Assembly (NCBI GenBank): GCA_027886175.1
Contig: JAJNNQ010000139.1
Location: forward strand, 620,001-684,000
DNA: 64,000 bases
Origin: Phylloscopus collybita
Taxonomy: Eukaryota; Chordata; Aves; Passeriformes; Phylloscopidae
Reading direction: 5' to 3'
The notes beneath the pieces are model-generated. The model was not told the origin of the DNA and did not search any database. It saw nothing but the letters and a program-made list of their open reading frames with translations. Positions 36,601 to 49,127 of this stretch are shown here, piece by piece. Position 1 is the first letter of the stretch. Every line of letters begins with the position of its first letter. A program made the position numbers and the translations under genes.

Positions 36601-37151
36601 GAGCTGCTCCTCTAGCTGCTCTACGCAGAGGCAACTGTAAATCAGCTAGACAGTGATCCTGTTGTGGAAAAGGCAGGAAAGTGGCTGCAAAAGCGTTTTG
36701 GCTTGCTGGAAGCAGCAGCAAGCACGCGGGCTTCTCTGCACGCTGCAAACACAAAACAGAAGCACCTACACGGCGAGAGGAGACTGCCTGACACCGGCTG
36801 CACTCAGTACAGCTCTGGGCTGCTGCCAGGAAAGGTATTTCAAGGAACTAGCCACGGGGACTCTGCACTGTGCTGGGACAGTTTCTACAAGGTGACCAGA
36901 AGCTGTTCGCCAGCACCCGCTTGCAGCGACCGAGTTCGGCTTTCCACGTTCTTCCCCGGCTCTCTTTCGCTTCTCCGCACAAGCTGCGGCTGTACCGAAG
37001 ACGCCGCTGGCTGTGCTTCCGCGAAGCGCTGCTTTCTCGGCAAAACGCAGCTTCTCGTTCTTGACAGCTCTGCTATGCAGAAGCACAGGAAAGCCGGCAG
37101 AGCTGCTCCTCTAGCTGCTCTACGCAGAGGCAACTGTAAATCAGCTAGACA
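33659..37151 (+). repeat. HOR-B copy 3 (3493 bp, seven monomers)
   Basis: Monomers start at 33659, 34158, 34657, 35156, 35655, 36154 and 36653 with the full seven-unit marker order. It is the best representative of HOR-B because it carries no private change that I can see. Confidence 0.93.
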
Positions 37152-40145
37152 GTGATGCTGTTGTGGAAAAGGCAGGAAAGTGGCTGCAAAAGCGTTTTGG
37201 CTTGCTGGAAGCAGCAGCATGCACGCAGGCTTCTCTGCACGCTGCAAACACAAAACAGAAGCACCTACACGGCGAGAGGAGACGGCCTGACACCTGCTGC
37301 ACTCAGTACAGCTCTGGGCTGCTGCCAGGAAAGGTATTTCAAGGAACTAGCCACGGGGACTCTGCACTGTGCTGGGACAGTTTCTACAAGGTGACCAGAA
37401 GCTGTTCGCCAGCACCCGCTTGCAGCGACCGAGTTCGGCTTTCCACGTTCTTCCCCGGCTCTCTTTCGCTTCTCCGCACAAGCTGCAGCTGTACCGAAGA
37501 CGCCGCTGGCTGTGCTTCCGCGAAGCGCTGCTTTCTCGGCAAAACGCAGCTTCTCGTTCTTGACAGCTCTGCTATGCAGAAGCACAGGAAAGCCGGCAGA
37601 GCTGCTCCTCTAGCTGCTCTACGCAGAGGCAACTGTAAATCAGCTAGACAGTGATCCTGTTGTGGAAAAGGCAGGAAAGTGGCTGCAAAAGCGTTTTGGC
37701 TTGCTGGAAGCAGCAGCAAGCACGCGGGCTTCTCTGCACGCTGCAAACACAAAACAGAAGCACCTACACGGCGAGAGGAGACTGCCTGACACCTGCTGCA
37801 CTCAGTACAGCTCTGGGCTGCTGCCAGGAAAGGTATTTCAAGGAACTCGCCACGGGGACTCTGCACTGTGCTGGGAGAGTTTCTACAAGGTGACCAGAAG
37901 CTGTTCGCCAGCACCCGCTTGCAGCGACCGAGTTCGGCTTTCCACGTTCTTCCCCGGCTCTCTTTCGCTTCTCCGCACAAGCTGCGGCTGTAGCGAAGAC
38001 GCCGCTGGCTGTGCTTCCGCGAAGCGCTGCTTTCTCGGCAAAACGCAGCTTCTCGTTCTTGACAGCTCTGCTATGCAGAAGCACAGGAAAGCCGGCAGAG
38101 CTGCTCCTCTAGCTGCTCTACGCAGAGGCAACTGTAAATCAGCTAGACAGTGATGCTGTTGTGGAAAAGGCAGGAAAGTGGCTGCAAAAGCGTTTTGGCT
38201 TGCTGGGAGCAGCAGCAAGCACGCGGGTTTCTCTGCACGCTGCAAACACAAAACAGAAGCACCTACACGGCGAGAGGAGACTGCCTGACACCTGCTGCAC
38301 TCAGTACAGCTCTGGGCTGCTGCCAGGAAAGGTATTTCAAGGAACTAGCCACGGGGACTCTGCACTGTGCTGGGACAGTTTCTACAAGGTGACCAGAAGC
38401 TGTTCGCCAGCACCCGCTTGCAGCAACCGAGTTCAGCTTTCCACGTTCTTCCCCGGCTCTCTTTCGCTTCTCCGCACAAGCTGCGGCTGTACCGAAGACG
38501 CCGCTGGCTGTGCTTCCGCGAAGCGCTGCTTTCTCGGCAAAACGCAGCTTCTCGTTCTTGACAGCTCTGCTATGCAGAAGCACAGGAAAGCCGGCAGAGC
38601 TGCTCCTCTAGCTGCTCTACGCAGAGGCAACTGTAAATCAGCTAGACAGTGATGCTGTTGTGGAAAAGGCAGGAAAGTGGCTGCAAAAGCGTTTTGGCTT
38701 GCTGGAAGCAGCAGCAAGCACGCGGGCTTCTCTGCACGCTGCAAACACAAAACAGAAGCACCTACACGGCGAGAGGAGACTGCCTGACACCTGCTGCACT
38801 CAGTACAGCTCTGGGCTGCTGCCAGGAAAGGTATTTCAAGGAACTAGCCACGGGGACTCTGCACTGTGCTGGGAGAGTTTGTACAAGGTGACCAGAAGCT
38901 GTTCGCCAGCACCCGCTTGCAGCGACCGAGTTCGGCTTTCCACGTTCTTCCCCGGCTCTCTTTCGCTTCTCCGCACAAGCTGCGGCTGTAGCGAAGACGC
39001 CGCTGGCTGTGCTTCCGCGAAGCGCTGCTTTCTCGGCAAAACGCAGCTTCTCGTTCTTGACAGCTCTGCTATGCAGAAGCACAGGAAAGCCGGCAGAGCT
39101 GCTCCTCTAGCTGCTCTACGCAGAGGCAACTGTAAATCAGCTAGACAGTGATCCTGTTGTGGAATAGGCAAGAAAGTGGCTGCAAAAGCGTTTTGGCTTG
39201 CTGGAAGCAGCAGCAAGCACGCGGGCTTCTCTGCACGCTGCAAACACAAAACAGAAGCACCTACACGGCGAGAGGATACTGCCTGACACCTGCTGCACTC
39301 AGTACAGCTCTGGGCTGCTGCCAGGAAAGGTATTTCAAGGAACTAGCCACGGGGACTCTGCACTGTGCTGGGAGAGTTTGTACAAGGTGACCAGAAGCTG
39401 TTCGCCAGCACCCGCTTGCAGCGACCGAGTTCGGCTTTCCACGTTCTTCCCCGGCTCTCTTTCGCTTCTCCGCACAAGCTGCGGCTGTACCGAAGACGCC
39501 GCTGGCTGTGCTTCCGCGAAGCGCTGCTTTCTCGGCAAAACGCAGCTTCTCGTTCTTGACAGCTCTGCTATGCAGAAGCACAGGAAAGCCGGCAGAGCTG
39601 CTCCTCTAGCTGCTCTACGCAGAGGCAACTGTAAATCAGCTAGACAGTGATCCTGTTGTGGAAAAGGCAGGAAAGTGGCTGCAAAAGCGTTTTGGCTTGC
39701 TGAAAGCAGCAGCAAGCACGCGGGCTTCTCTGCACGCTGCAAACACAAAACAGAAGCACCTACACGGCGAGAGGAGACTGCCTGACACCGGCTGCACTCA
39801 GTACAGCTCTGGGCTGCTGCCAGGAAAGGTATTTCAAGGAACTAGCCACGGGGACTCTGCACTGTGCTGGGACAGTTTCTACAAGGTGACCAGAAGCTGT
39901 TCGCCAGCACCCGCTTGCAGCGACCGAGTTCGGCTTTCCACGTTCTTCCCCGGCTCTCTTTCGCTTCTCCGCACAAGCTGCGGCTGTACCGAAGACGCCG
40001 CTGGCTGTGCTTCCGCGAAGCGCTGCTTTCTCGGCAAAACGCAGCTTCTCGTTCTTGACAGCTCTGCTATGCAGAAGCACAGGAAAGGCGGCAGAGCTGC
40101 TCCTCTAGCTGCTCTACGCAGAGGCAACTGTAAATCAGCTAGACA
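37152..40145 (+). repeat. HOR-B copy 4, contracted to six monomers, with hybrid
   Basis: Monomers start at 37152, 37651, 38150, 38649, 39148 and 39647. Unit 2 is missing. The monomer at 37152 has the left half of unit 1 but lacks GGCTCAACG. The one at 37651 has the left half of unit 3 (CTCGCC) with the GTAGCG of unit 5 and without CAGGTAG, so it is a mosaic. Private changes are more frequent here: 37487, 38425, 38435 and 40088, plus GCTGAAAGC in the last monomer. Confidence 0.87.
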
Positions 40146-42640
40146 GTGATGCTGTTGTGGAAAAGGCAGGAAAGTGGCTGCAAAAGCGTTTTGGCTTGCT
40201 GGAAGCAGCAGCATGCACGCAGGCTTCTCTGCACGCTGCAAACACAAAACAGAAGCATCTACACGGCGAGAGGAGACGGCCTGACACCTGCTGCACTCAG
40301 TACAGCTCTGGGCTGCTGCCAGGAAAGGTATTTCAAGGAACTAGCCACGGGGACTCTGCACTGTGCTGGGACAGTTTCTACAAGGTGACCAGAAGCTGTT
40401 CGCCAGCACCCGCTTGCAGCGACCGAGTTCGGCTTTCCACGTTCTTCCCCGGCTCTCTTTCGCTTCTCCGCACAAGCTGCGGCTGTACCGAAGACGCCGC
40501 TGGCTGTGCTTCCGCGAAGCGCTGCTTTCTCGGCTCAACGCAGCTTCTCGTTCTTGACAGCTCTGCTATGCAGAAGCACAGGAAAGCCGGCAGAGCTGCT
40601 CCTCTAGCTGCTCTACGCAGAGGCAACTGTAAATCAGCTAGACAGTGATCCTGTTGTGGAAAAGGCAGGAAAGTGGCTGCAAAAGCGTTTTGGCTTGCTG
40701 GAAGCAGCAGCATGCACGCGGGCTTCTCTGCACGCTGCAAACACAAAACAGAAGCACCTACACGGCGAGAGGATACTGCCTGACACCTGCTGCACTCAGT
40801 ACAGCTCTGGGCTGCTGCCAGGAAAGGTATTTCAAGGAACTAGCCACGGGGACTCTGCACTGTGCTGGGACAGTTTCTACAAGGTGACCAGAAGCTGTTC
40901 GCCAGCACCCGCTTGCAGCGACCGAGTTCGGCTTTCCACGTTCTTCCCCGGCTCTCTTTCGCTTCTCCGCACAAGCTGCGGCTGTACCGAAGACGCCGCT
41001 GGCTGTGCTTCCGCGAAGCGCTGCTTTCTCGGCAAAACGCAGCTTCTCGTTCTTGACAGCTCTGCTATGCAGAAGCACAGGAAAGCCGGCAGAGCTGCTC
41101 CTCTAGCTGCTCTACGCAGAGGCAACTGTAAATCAGGTAGACAGTGATGCTGTTGTGGAAAAGGCAGGAAAGTGGCTGCAAAAGCGTTTTGGCTTGCTGG
41201 GAGCAGCAGCAAGCACGCGGGTTTCTCTGCACGCTGCAAACACAAAACAGAAGCACCTACACGGCGAGAGGAGACTGCCTGACACCTGCTGCACTCAGTA
41301 CAGCTCTGGGCTGCTGCCAGGAAAGGTATTTCAAGGAACTAGCCACGGGGACTCTGCACTGTGCTGGGACAGTTTCTACAAGGTGACCAGAAGCTGTTCA
41401 CCAGCACCCGCTTGCAGCGACCGAGTTCGGCTTTCCACGTTCTTCCCCGGCTCTCTTTCGCTTCTCCGCACAAACTGCGGCTGTACCGAAGACGCCGCTG
41501 GCTGTGCTTCCGCGAAGCGCTGCTTTCTCGGCAAAACGCAGCTTCTCGTTCTTGACAGCTCTGCTATGCAGAAGCACAGGAAAGCCGGCAGAGCTGCTCC
41601 TCTAGCTGCTCTACGCAGAGGCAACTGTAAATCAGCTAGACAGTGATGCTGTTGTGGAAAAGGCAGGAAAGTGGCTGCAAAAGCGTTTTGGCTTGCTGGA
41701 AGCAGCAGCAAGCACGCGGGCTTCTCTGCACGCTGCAAACACAAAACAGAAGCACCTACACGGCGAGAGGAGACTGCCTGACACCTGCTGCACTCAGTAC
41801 AGCTCTGGGCTGCTGCCAGGAAAGGTATTTCAAGGAACTAGCCACGGGGACTCTGCACTGTGCTGGGAGAGTTTGTACAAGGTGACCAGAAGCTGTTCGC
41901 CAGCACCCGCTTGCAGCGACCGAGTTCGGCTTTCCACGTTCTTCCCCGGCTCTCTTTCGCTTCTCCGCACAAGCTGCGGCTGTAGCGAAGACGCCGCTGG
42001 CTGTGCTTCCGCGAAGCGCTGCTTTCTCGGCAAAACGCAGCTTCTCGTTCTTGACAGCTCTGCTATGCAGAAGCACAGGAAAGCCGGCAGAGCTGCTCCT
42101 CTAGCTGCTCTACGCAGAGGCAACTGTAAATCAGCTAGACAGTGATCCTGTTGTGGAATAGGCAAGAAAGTGGCTGCAAAAGCGTTTTGGCTTGCTGGAA
42201 GCAGCAGCAAGCACGCGGGCTTCTCTGCACGCTGCAAACACAAAACAGAAGCACCTACACGGCGAGAGGATACTGCCTGACACCTGCTGCACTCAGTACA
42301 GCTCTGGGCTGCTGCCAGGAAAGGTATTTCAAGGAACTAGCCACGGGGACTCTGCACTGTGCTGGGAGAGTTTGTACAAGGTGACCAGAAGCTGTTCGCC
42401 AGCACCCGCTTGCAGCGACCGAGTTCGGCTTTCCACGTTCTTCCCCGGCTCTCTTTCGCTTCTCCGCACAAGCTGCGGCTGTACCGAAGACGCCGCTGGC
42501 TGTGCTTCCGCGAAGCGCTGCTTTCTCGGCAAAACGCAGCTTCTCGTTCTTGACAGCTCTGCTATGCAGAAGCACAGGAAAGCCGGCAGAGCTGCTCCTC
42601 TAGCTGCTCTACGCAGAGGCAACTGTAAATCAGCTAGACA
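40146..42640 (+). repeat. HOR-B copy 5, contracted to five monomers, with hybrid
   Basis: Monomers start at 40146, 40645, 41144, 41643 and 42142. The monomer at 40645 has the left half of unit 2 (AGCATGCACGCGGG, GGATACTG) and the CAGGTAG end of unit 3, as if one monomer had been lost by exchange between units 2 and 3. Unit 7 is absent, and the next monomer (42641) carries GTTCAAC instead. Private changes occur at 40258, 41400 and 41474. Confidence 0.87.
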
Positions 42641-45600
42641 GTGATCCTGTTGTGGAAAAGGCAGGAAAGTGGCTGCAAAAGCGTTTTGGCTTGCTGGAAG
42701 CAGCAGCAAGCACGCGGGCTTCTCTGCACGCTGCAAACACAAAACAGAAGCACCTACACGGCGAGAGGAGACTGCCTGACACCTGCTGCACTCAGTACAG
42801 CTCTGGGCTGCTGCCAGGAAAGGTATTTCAAGGAACTAGCCACGGGGACTCTGCACTGTGCTGGGACAGTTTCTACAAGGTGACCAGAAGCTGTTCGCCA
42901 GCACCCGCTTGCAGCGACCGAGTTCAACTTTCCACGTTCTTCCCCGGCTCTCTTTCGCTTCTCCGCACAAGCTGCGGCTGTACCGAAGACGCCGCTGGCT
43001 GTGCTTCCGCGAAGCGCTGCTTTCTCGGCAAAACGCAGCTTCTCGTTCTTGACAGCTCTGCTATGCAGAAGCACAGGAAAGCCGGCAGAGCTGCTCCTCT
43101 AGCTGCTCTACGCAGAGGCAACTGTAAATCAGCTAGACAGTGATGCTGTTGTGGAAAAGGCAAGAAAGTGGCTGCAAAAGCGTTTTGGCTTGCTGGAAGC
43201 AGCAGCAAGCACGCGGGCTTCTCTGCACGCTGCAAACACAAAACAGAAGCACCTACACGGCGAGAGGATACTGCCTGACACCTGCTGCACTCAGTACAGC
43301 TCTGGGCTGCTGCCAGGAAAGGTATTTCAAGGAACTCGCCACGGGGACTCTGCACTGTGCTGGGAGAGTTTCTACAAGGTGACCAGAAGCTGTTCGCCAG
43401 CACCCGCTTGCAGCGACCGAGTTCGGCTTTCCACGTTCTTCCCCGGCTCTCTTTCGCTTCTCCGCACAAGCTGCGGCTGTACCGAAGACGCCGCTGGCTG
43501 TGCTTCCGCGAAGCGCTGCTTTCTCGGCAAAACGCAGCTTCTCGTTCTTGACAGCTCTGCTATGCAGAAGCACAGGAAAGCCGGCAGAGCTGCTCCTCTA
43601 GCTGCTCTACGCAGAGGCAACTGTAAATCAGCTAGACAGTGATCCTGTTGTGGAAAAGGCAGGAAAGTGGCTGCAAAAGCGTTTTGGCTTGCTGAAAGCA
43701 GCAGCAAGCACGCGGGCTTCTCTGCACGCTGCAAACACAAAACAGAAGCACCTACACGGCGAGAGGAGACTGCCTGACACCTGCTGCACTCAGTACAGCT
43801 CTGGGCTGCTGCCAGGAAAGGTATTTCAAGGAACTAGCCACGGGGACTCTGCACTGTGCTGGGACAGTTTCTACAAGGTGACCAGAAGCTGTTCGCCAGC
43901 ACCCGCTTGCAGCGACCGAGTTCGGCTTTCCACGTTCTTCCCCGGCTCTCTTTCGCTTCTCCGCACAAGCTGCGGCTGTACCGAAGACGCCGCTGGCTGT
44001 GCTTCCGCGAAGCGCTGCTTTCTCGGCAAAACGCAGCTTCTCGTTCTTGACAGCTCTGCTATGCAGAAGCACAGGAAAGCCGGCAGAGCTGCTCCTCTAG
44101 CTGCTCTACGCAGAGGCAACTGTAAATCAGCTAGACAGTGATCCTGTTGTGGAAAAGGCAGGAAAGTGGCTGCAAAAGCGTTTTGGCTTGCTGGAAGCAG
44201 CAGCAAGCACGCGGGCTTCTCTGCACGCTGCAAACACAAAACAGAAGCACCTACACGGCGAGAGGAGACTGCCTGACACCTGCTGCACTCAGTACAGCTC
44301 TGGGCTGCTGCCAGGAAAGGTATTTCAAGGAACTAGCCACGGGGACTCTGCACTGTGCTGGGACAGTTTCTACAAGGTGACCAAAAGCTGTTCGCCAGCA
44401 CCCGCTTGCAGCGACCGAGTTCGGCTTTCCACGTTCTTCCCCGGCTCTCTTTCGCTTCTCCGCACAAGCTGCGGCTGTACCGAAGACGCCGCTGGCTGTG
44501 CTTCCGCGAAGCGCTGCTTTCTCGGCAAAACGCAGCTTCTCGTTCTTGACAGCTCTGCTATGCAGAAGCACAGGAAAGCCGGCAGAGCTGCTCCTCTAGC
44601 TGCTCTACGCAGAGGCAACTGTAAATCAGCTAGACAGTGATCCTGTTGTGGAAAAGGCAGGAAAGTGGCTGCAAAAGCGTTTTGGCTTGCTGGAAGCAGC
44701 AGCAAGCACGCGGGCTTCTCTGCACGCTGCAAACACAAAACAGAAGCACCTACACGGCGAGAGGAGACTGCCTGACACCTGCTGCACTCAGTACAGCTCT
44801 GGGCTGCTGCCAGGAAAGGTATTTCAAGGAACTAGCCACGGGGACTCTGCACTGTGCTGGGACAGTTTCTACAAGGTGACCAGAAGCTGTTCGCCAGCAC
44901 CCGCTTGCAGCGACCGAGTTCGGCTTTCCACGTTCTTCCCCGGCTCTCTTTCGCTTCTCCGCACAAGCTGCGGCTGTACCGAAGACGCCGCTGGCTGTGC
45001 TTCCGCGAAGCGCTGCTTTCTCGGCAAAACGCAGCTTCTCGTTCTTGACAGCTCTGCTATGCAGAAGCACAGGAAAGCCGGCAGAGCTGCTCCTCTAGCT
45101 GCTCTACGCAGAGGCAACTGTAAATCAGCTAGACAGTGATGCTGTTGTGGAAAAGGCAGGAAAGTGGCTGCAAAAGCGTTTTGGCTTGCTGGAAGCAGCA
45201 GCAAGCACGCGGGCTTCTCTGCACGCTGCAAACACCAAACAGAAGCACCTACACGGCGAGAGGAGACGGCCTGACACCTGCTGCACTCAGTACAGCTCTG
45301 GGCTGCTGCCAGGAAAGGTATTTCAAGGAACTAGCCACGGGGACTCTGCACTGTGCTGGGACAGTTTCTACAAGGTGACCAGAAGCTGTTCGCCAGCACC
45401 CGCTTGCAGCGACCGAGTTCGGCTTTCCACGTTCTTCCCCGGCTCTCTTTCGCTTCTCCGCACAAGCTGCGGCTGTACCGAAGACGCCGCTGGCTGTGCT
45501 TCCGCGAAGCGCTGCTTTCTCGGCAAAACGCAGCTTCTCGTTCTTGACAGCTCTGCTATGCAGAAGCACAGGAAAGCCGGCAGAGCTGCTCCTCTAGCTG

Positions 45601-46133
45601 CTCTACGCAGAGGCAACTGTAAATCAGCTAGACAGTGATGCTGTTGTGGAAAAGGCAGGAAAGTGGCTGCAAAAGCGTTTTGGCTTGCTGGAAGCAGCAG
45701 CAAGCACGCGGGCTTCTCTGCACGCTGCAAACACCAAACAGAAGCACCTACACGGCGAGAGGAGACGGCCTGACACCTGCTGCACTCAGTACAGCTCTGG
45801 GCTGCTGCCAGGAAAGGTATTTCAAGGAACTAGCCACGGGGACTCTGCACTGTGCTGGGACAGTTTCTACAAGGTGACCAGAAGCTGTTCGCCAGCACCC
45901 GCTTGCAGCGACCGAGTTCGGCTTTCCACGTTCTTCCCCGGCTCTCTTTCGCTTCTCCGCACAAGCTGCGGCTGTACCGAAGACGCCGCTGGCTGTGCTT
46001 CCGCGAAGCGCTGCTTTCTCGGCAAAACGCAGCTTCTCGTTCTTGACAGCTCTGCTATGCAGAAGCACAGGAAAGCCGGCAGAGCTGCTCCTCTAGCTGC
46101 TCTACGCAGAGGCAACTGTAAATCAGCTAGACA
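42641..46133 (+). repeat. Seven mixed monomers ending in a twin duplication
   Basis: Monomers start at 42641, 43140, 43639, 44138, 44637, 45136 and 45635. The first has GTTCAAC and the second is an AAAAGGCAAG plus GGATACTG recombinant. The last two are indistinguishable ACACCAAAC plus GGAGACGG copies side by side (45136-46133). This type otherwise occurs singly, as at 854, 3349, 9337 and 19687. Base 44384 carries a private G-to-A change. Confidence 0.88.
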
Positions 46134-49127
46134 GTGATCCTGTTGTGGAATAGGCAAGAAAGTGGCTGCAAAAGCGTTTTGGCTTGCTGGAAGCAGCAGC
46201 AAGCACGCGGGCTTCTCTGCACGCTGCAAACACAAAACAGAAGCACCTACACGGCGAGAGGATACTGCCTGACACCTGCTGCACTCAGTACAGCTCTGGG
46301 CTGCTGCCAGGAAAGGTATTTCAAGGAACTAGCCACGGGGACTCTGCACTGTGCTGGGACAGTTTCTACAAGGTGACCAGAAGCTGTTCGCCAGCACCCG
46401 CTTGCAGCGACCGAGTTCGGCTTTCCACGTTCTTCCCCGGCTCTCTTTCGCTTCTCCGCACAAGCTGCGGCTGTACCGAAGACGCCGCTGGCTGTGCTTC
46501 CGCGAAGCGCTGCTTTCTCGGCAAAACGCAGCTTCTCGTTCTTGACAGCTCTGCTATGCAGAAGCACAGGAAAGCCAGCAGAGCTGCTCCTCTAGCTGCT
46601 CTACGCAGAGGCAACTGTAAATCAGCTAGACAGTGATGCTGTTGTGGAAAAGGCAGGAAAGTGGCTGCAAAAGCGTTTTGGCTTGCTGGAAGCAGCAGCA
46701 AGCACGCGGGCTTCTCTGCACGCTGCAAACACAAAACAGAAGCACCTACACGGCGAGAGGAGACTGCCTGACACCTGCTGCACTCAGTACAGCTCTGGGC
46801 TGCTGCCAGGAAAGGTATTTCAAGGAACTAGCCACGGGGACTCTGCACTGTGCTGGGAGAGTTTGTACAAGGTGACCAGAAGCTGTTCGCCAGCACCCGC
46901 TTGCAGCGACCGAGTTCGGCTTTCCACGTTCTTCCCCGGCTCTCTTTCGCTTCTCCGCACAAGCTGCGGCTGTACCGAAGACGCCGCTGGCTGTGCTTCC
47001 GCGAAGCGCTGCTTTCTCGGCAAAACGCAGCTTCTCGTTCTTGACAGCTCTGCTATGCAGAAGCACAGGAAAGCCGGCAGAGCTGCTCCTCTAGCTGCTC
47101 TACGCAGAGGCAACTGTAAATCAGCTAGACAGTGATCCTGTTGTGGAATAGGCAAGAAAGTGGCTGCAAAAGCGTTTTGGCTTGCTGGAAGCAGCAGCAA
47201 GCACGCGGGCTTCTCTGCACGCTGCAAACACAAAACAGAAGCACCTACACGGCGAGAGGATACTGCCTGACACCTGCTGCACTCAGTACAGCTCTGGGCT
47301 GCTGCCAGGAAAGGTATTTCAAGGAACTAGCCACGGGGACTCTGCACTGTGCTGGGAGAGTTTGTACAAGGTGACCAGAAGCTGTTCGCCAGCACCCGCT
47401 TGCAGCGACCGAGTTCGGCTTTCCACGTTCTTCCCCGGCTCTCTTTCGCTTCTCCGCACAAGCTGCGGCTGTACCGAAGACGCCGCTGGCTGTGCTTCCG
47501 CGAAGCGCTGCTTTCTCGGCAAAACGCAGCTTCTCGTTCTTGACAGCTCTGCTATGCAGAAGCACAGGAAAGCCGGCAGAGCTGCTCCTCTAGCTGCTCT
47601 ACGCAGAGGCAACTGTAAATCAGCTAGACAGTGATCCTGTTGTGGAAAAGGCAGGAAAGTGGCTGCAAAAGCGTTTTGGCTTGCTGGAAGCAGCAGCAAG
47701 CACGCGGGCTTCTCTGCACGCTGCAAACACAAAACAGAAGCACCTACACGGCGAGAGGAGACTGCCTGACACCTGCTGCACTCAGTACAGCTCTGGGCTG
47801 CTGCCAGGAAAGGTATTTCAAGGAACTAGCCACGGGGACTCTGCACTGTGCTGGGAGAGTTTCTACAAGGTGACCAGAAGCTGTTCGCCAGCACCCGCTT
47901 GCAGCGACCGAGTTCAACTTTCCACGTTCTTCCCCGGCTCTCTTTCGCTTCTCCGCACAAGCTGCGGCTGTACCGAAGACGCCGCTGGCTGTGCTTCCGC
48001 GAAGCGCTGCTTTCTCGGCAAAACGCAGCTTCTCGTTCTTGACAGCTCTGCTATGCAGAAGCACAGGAAAGCCGGCAGAGCTGCTCCTCTAGCTGCTCTA
48101 CGCAGAGGCAACTGTAAATCAGCTAGACAGTGATGCTGTTGTGGAAAAGGCAAGAAAGTGGCTGCAAAAGCGTTTTGGCTTGCTGGAAGCAGCAGCAAGC
48201 ACGCGGGCTTCTCTGCACGCTGCAAACACAAAACAGAAGCACCTACACGGCGAGAGGAGACGGCCTGACACCTGCTGCACTCAGTACAGCTCTGGGCTGC
48301 TGCCAGGAAAGGTATTTCAAGGAACTAGCCACGGGGACTCTGCACTGTGCTGGGAGAGTTTGTACAAGGTGACCAGAAGCTGTTCGCCAGCACCCGCTTG
48401 CAGCGACCGAGTTCGGCTTTCCACGTTCTTCCCCGGCTCTCTTTCGCTTCTCTGCACAAGCTGCGGCTGTACCGAAGACGCCGCTGGCTGTGCTTCCGCG
48501 AAGCGCTGCTTTCTCGGCAAAACGCAGCTTCTCGTTCTTGACAGCTCTGCTATGCAGAAGCACAGGAAAGCCGGCAGAGCTGCTCCTCTAGCTGCTCTAC
48601 GCAGAGGCAACTGTAAATCAGCTAGACAGTGATCCTGTTGTGGAATAGGCAAGAAAGTGGCTGCAAAAGCGTTTTGGCTTGCTGGAAGCAGCAGCAAGCA
48701 CGCGGGCTTCTCTGCACGCTGCAAACACAAAACAGAAGCACCTACACGGCGAGAGGAGACTGCCTGACACCTGCTGCACTCAGTACAGCTCTGGGCTGCT
48801 GCCAGGAAAGGTATTTCAAGGAACTCGCCACGGGGACTCTGCACTGTGCTGGGACAGTTTCTACAAGGTGACCAGAAGCTGTTCGCCAGCACCCGCTTGC
48901 AGCGACCGAGTTCGGCTTTCCACGTTCTTCCCCGGCTCTCTTTCGCTTCTCCGCACAAGCTGCGGCTGTACCGAAGACGCCGCTGGCTGTGCTTCCGCGA
49001 AGCGCTGCTTTCTCGGCAAAACGCAGCTTCTCGTTCTTGACAGCTCTGCTATGCAGAAGCACAGGAAAGCCGGCAGAGCTGCTCCTCTAGCTGCTCTACG
49101 CAGAGGCAACTGTAAATCAGCTAGACA
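46134..49127 (+). repeat. HOR-C copy 1 (2994 bp, six monomers)
   Basis: Monomers start at 46134, 46633, 47132, 47631, 48130 and 48629. Markers in order are: GGATACTG with GCCAGCAG; TTTGTAC; GGAATAGGCAAG with TTTGTAC; GTTCAAC; AAAAGGCAAG with CTCTGC; GGAATAGGCAAG with GGAGACTG and CTCGCC. The same order follows immediately at 49128 with about five single-base differences in 2994. Confidence 0.9.
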
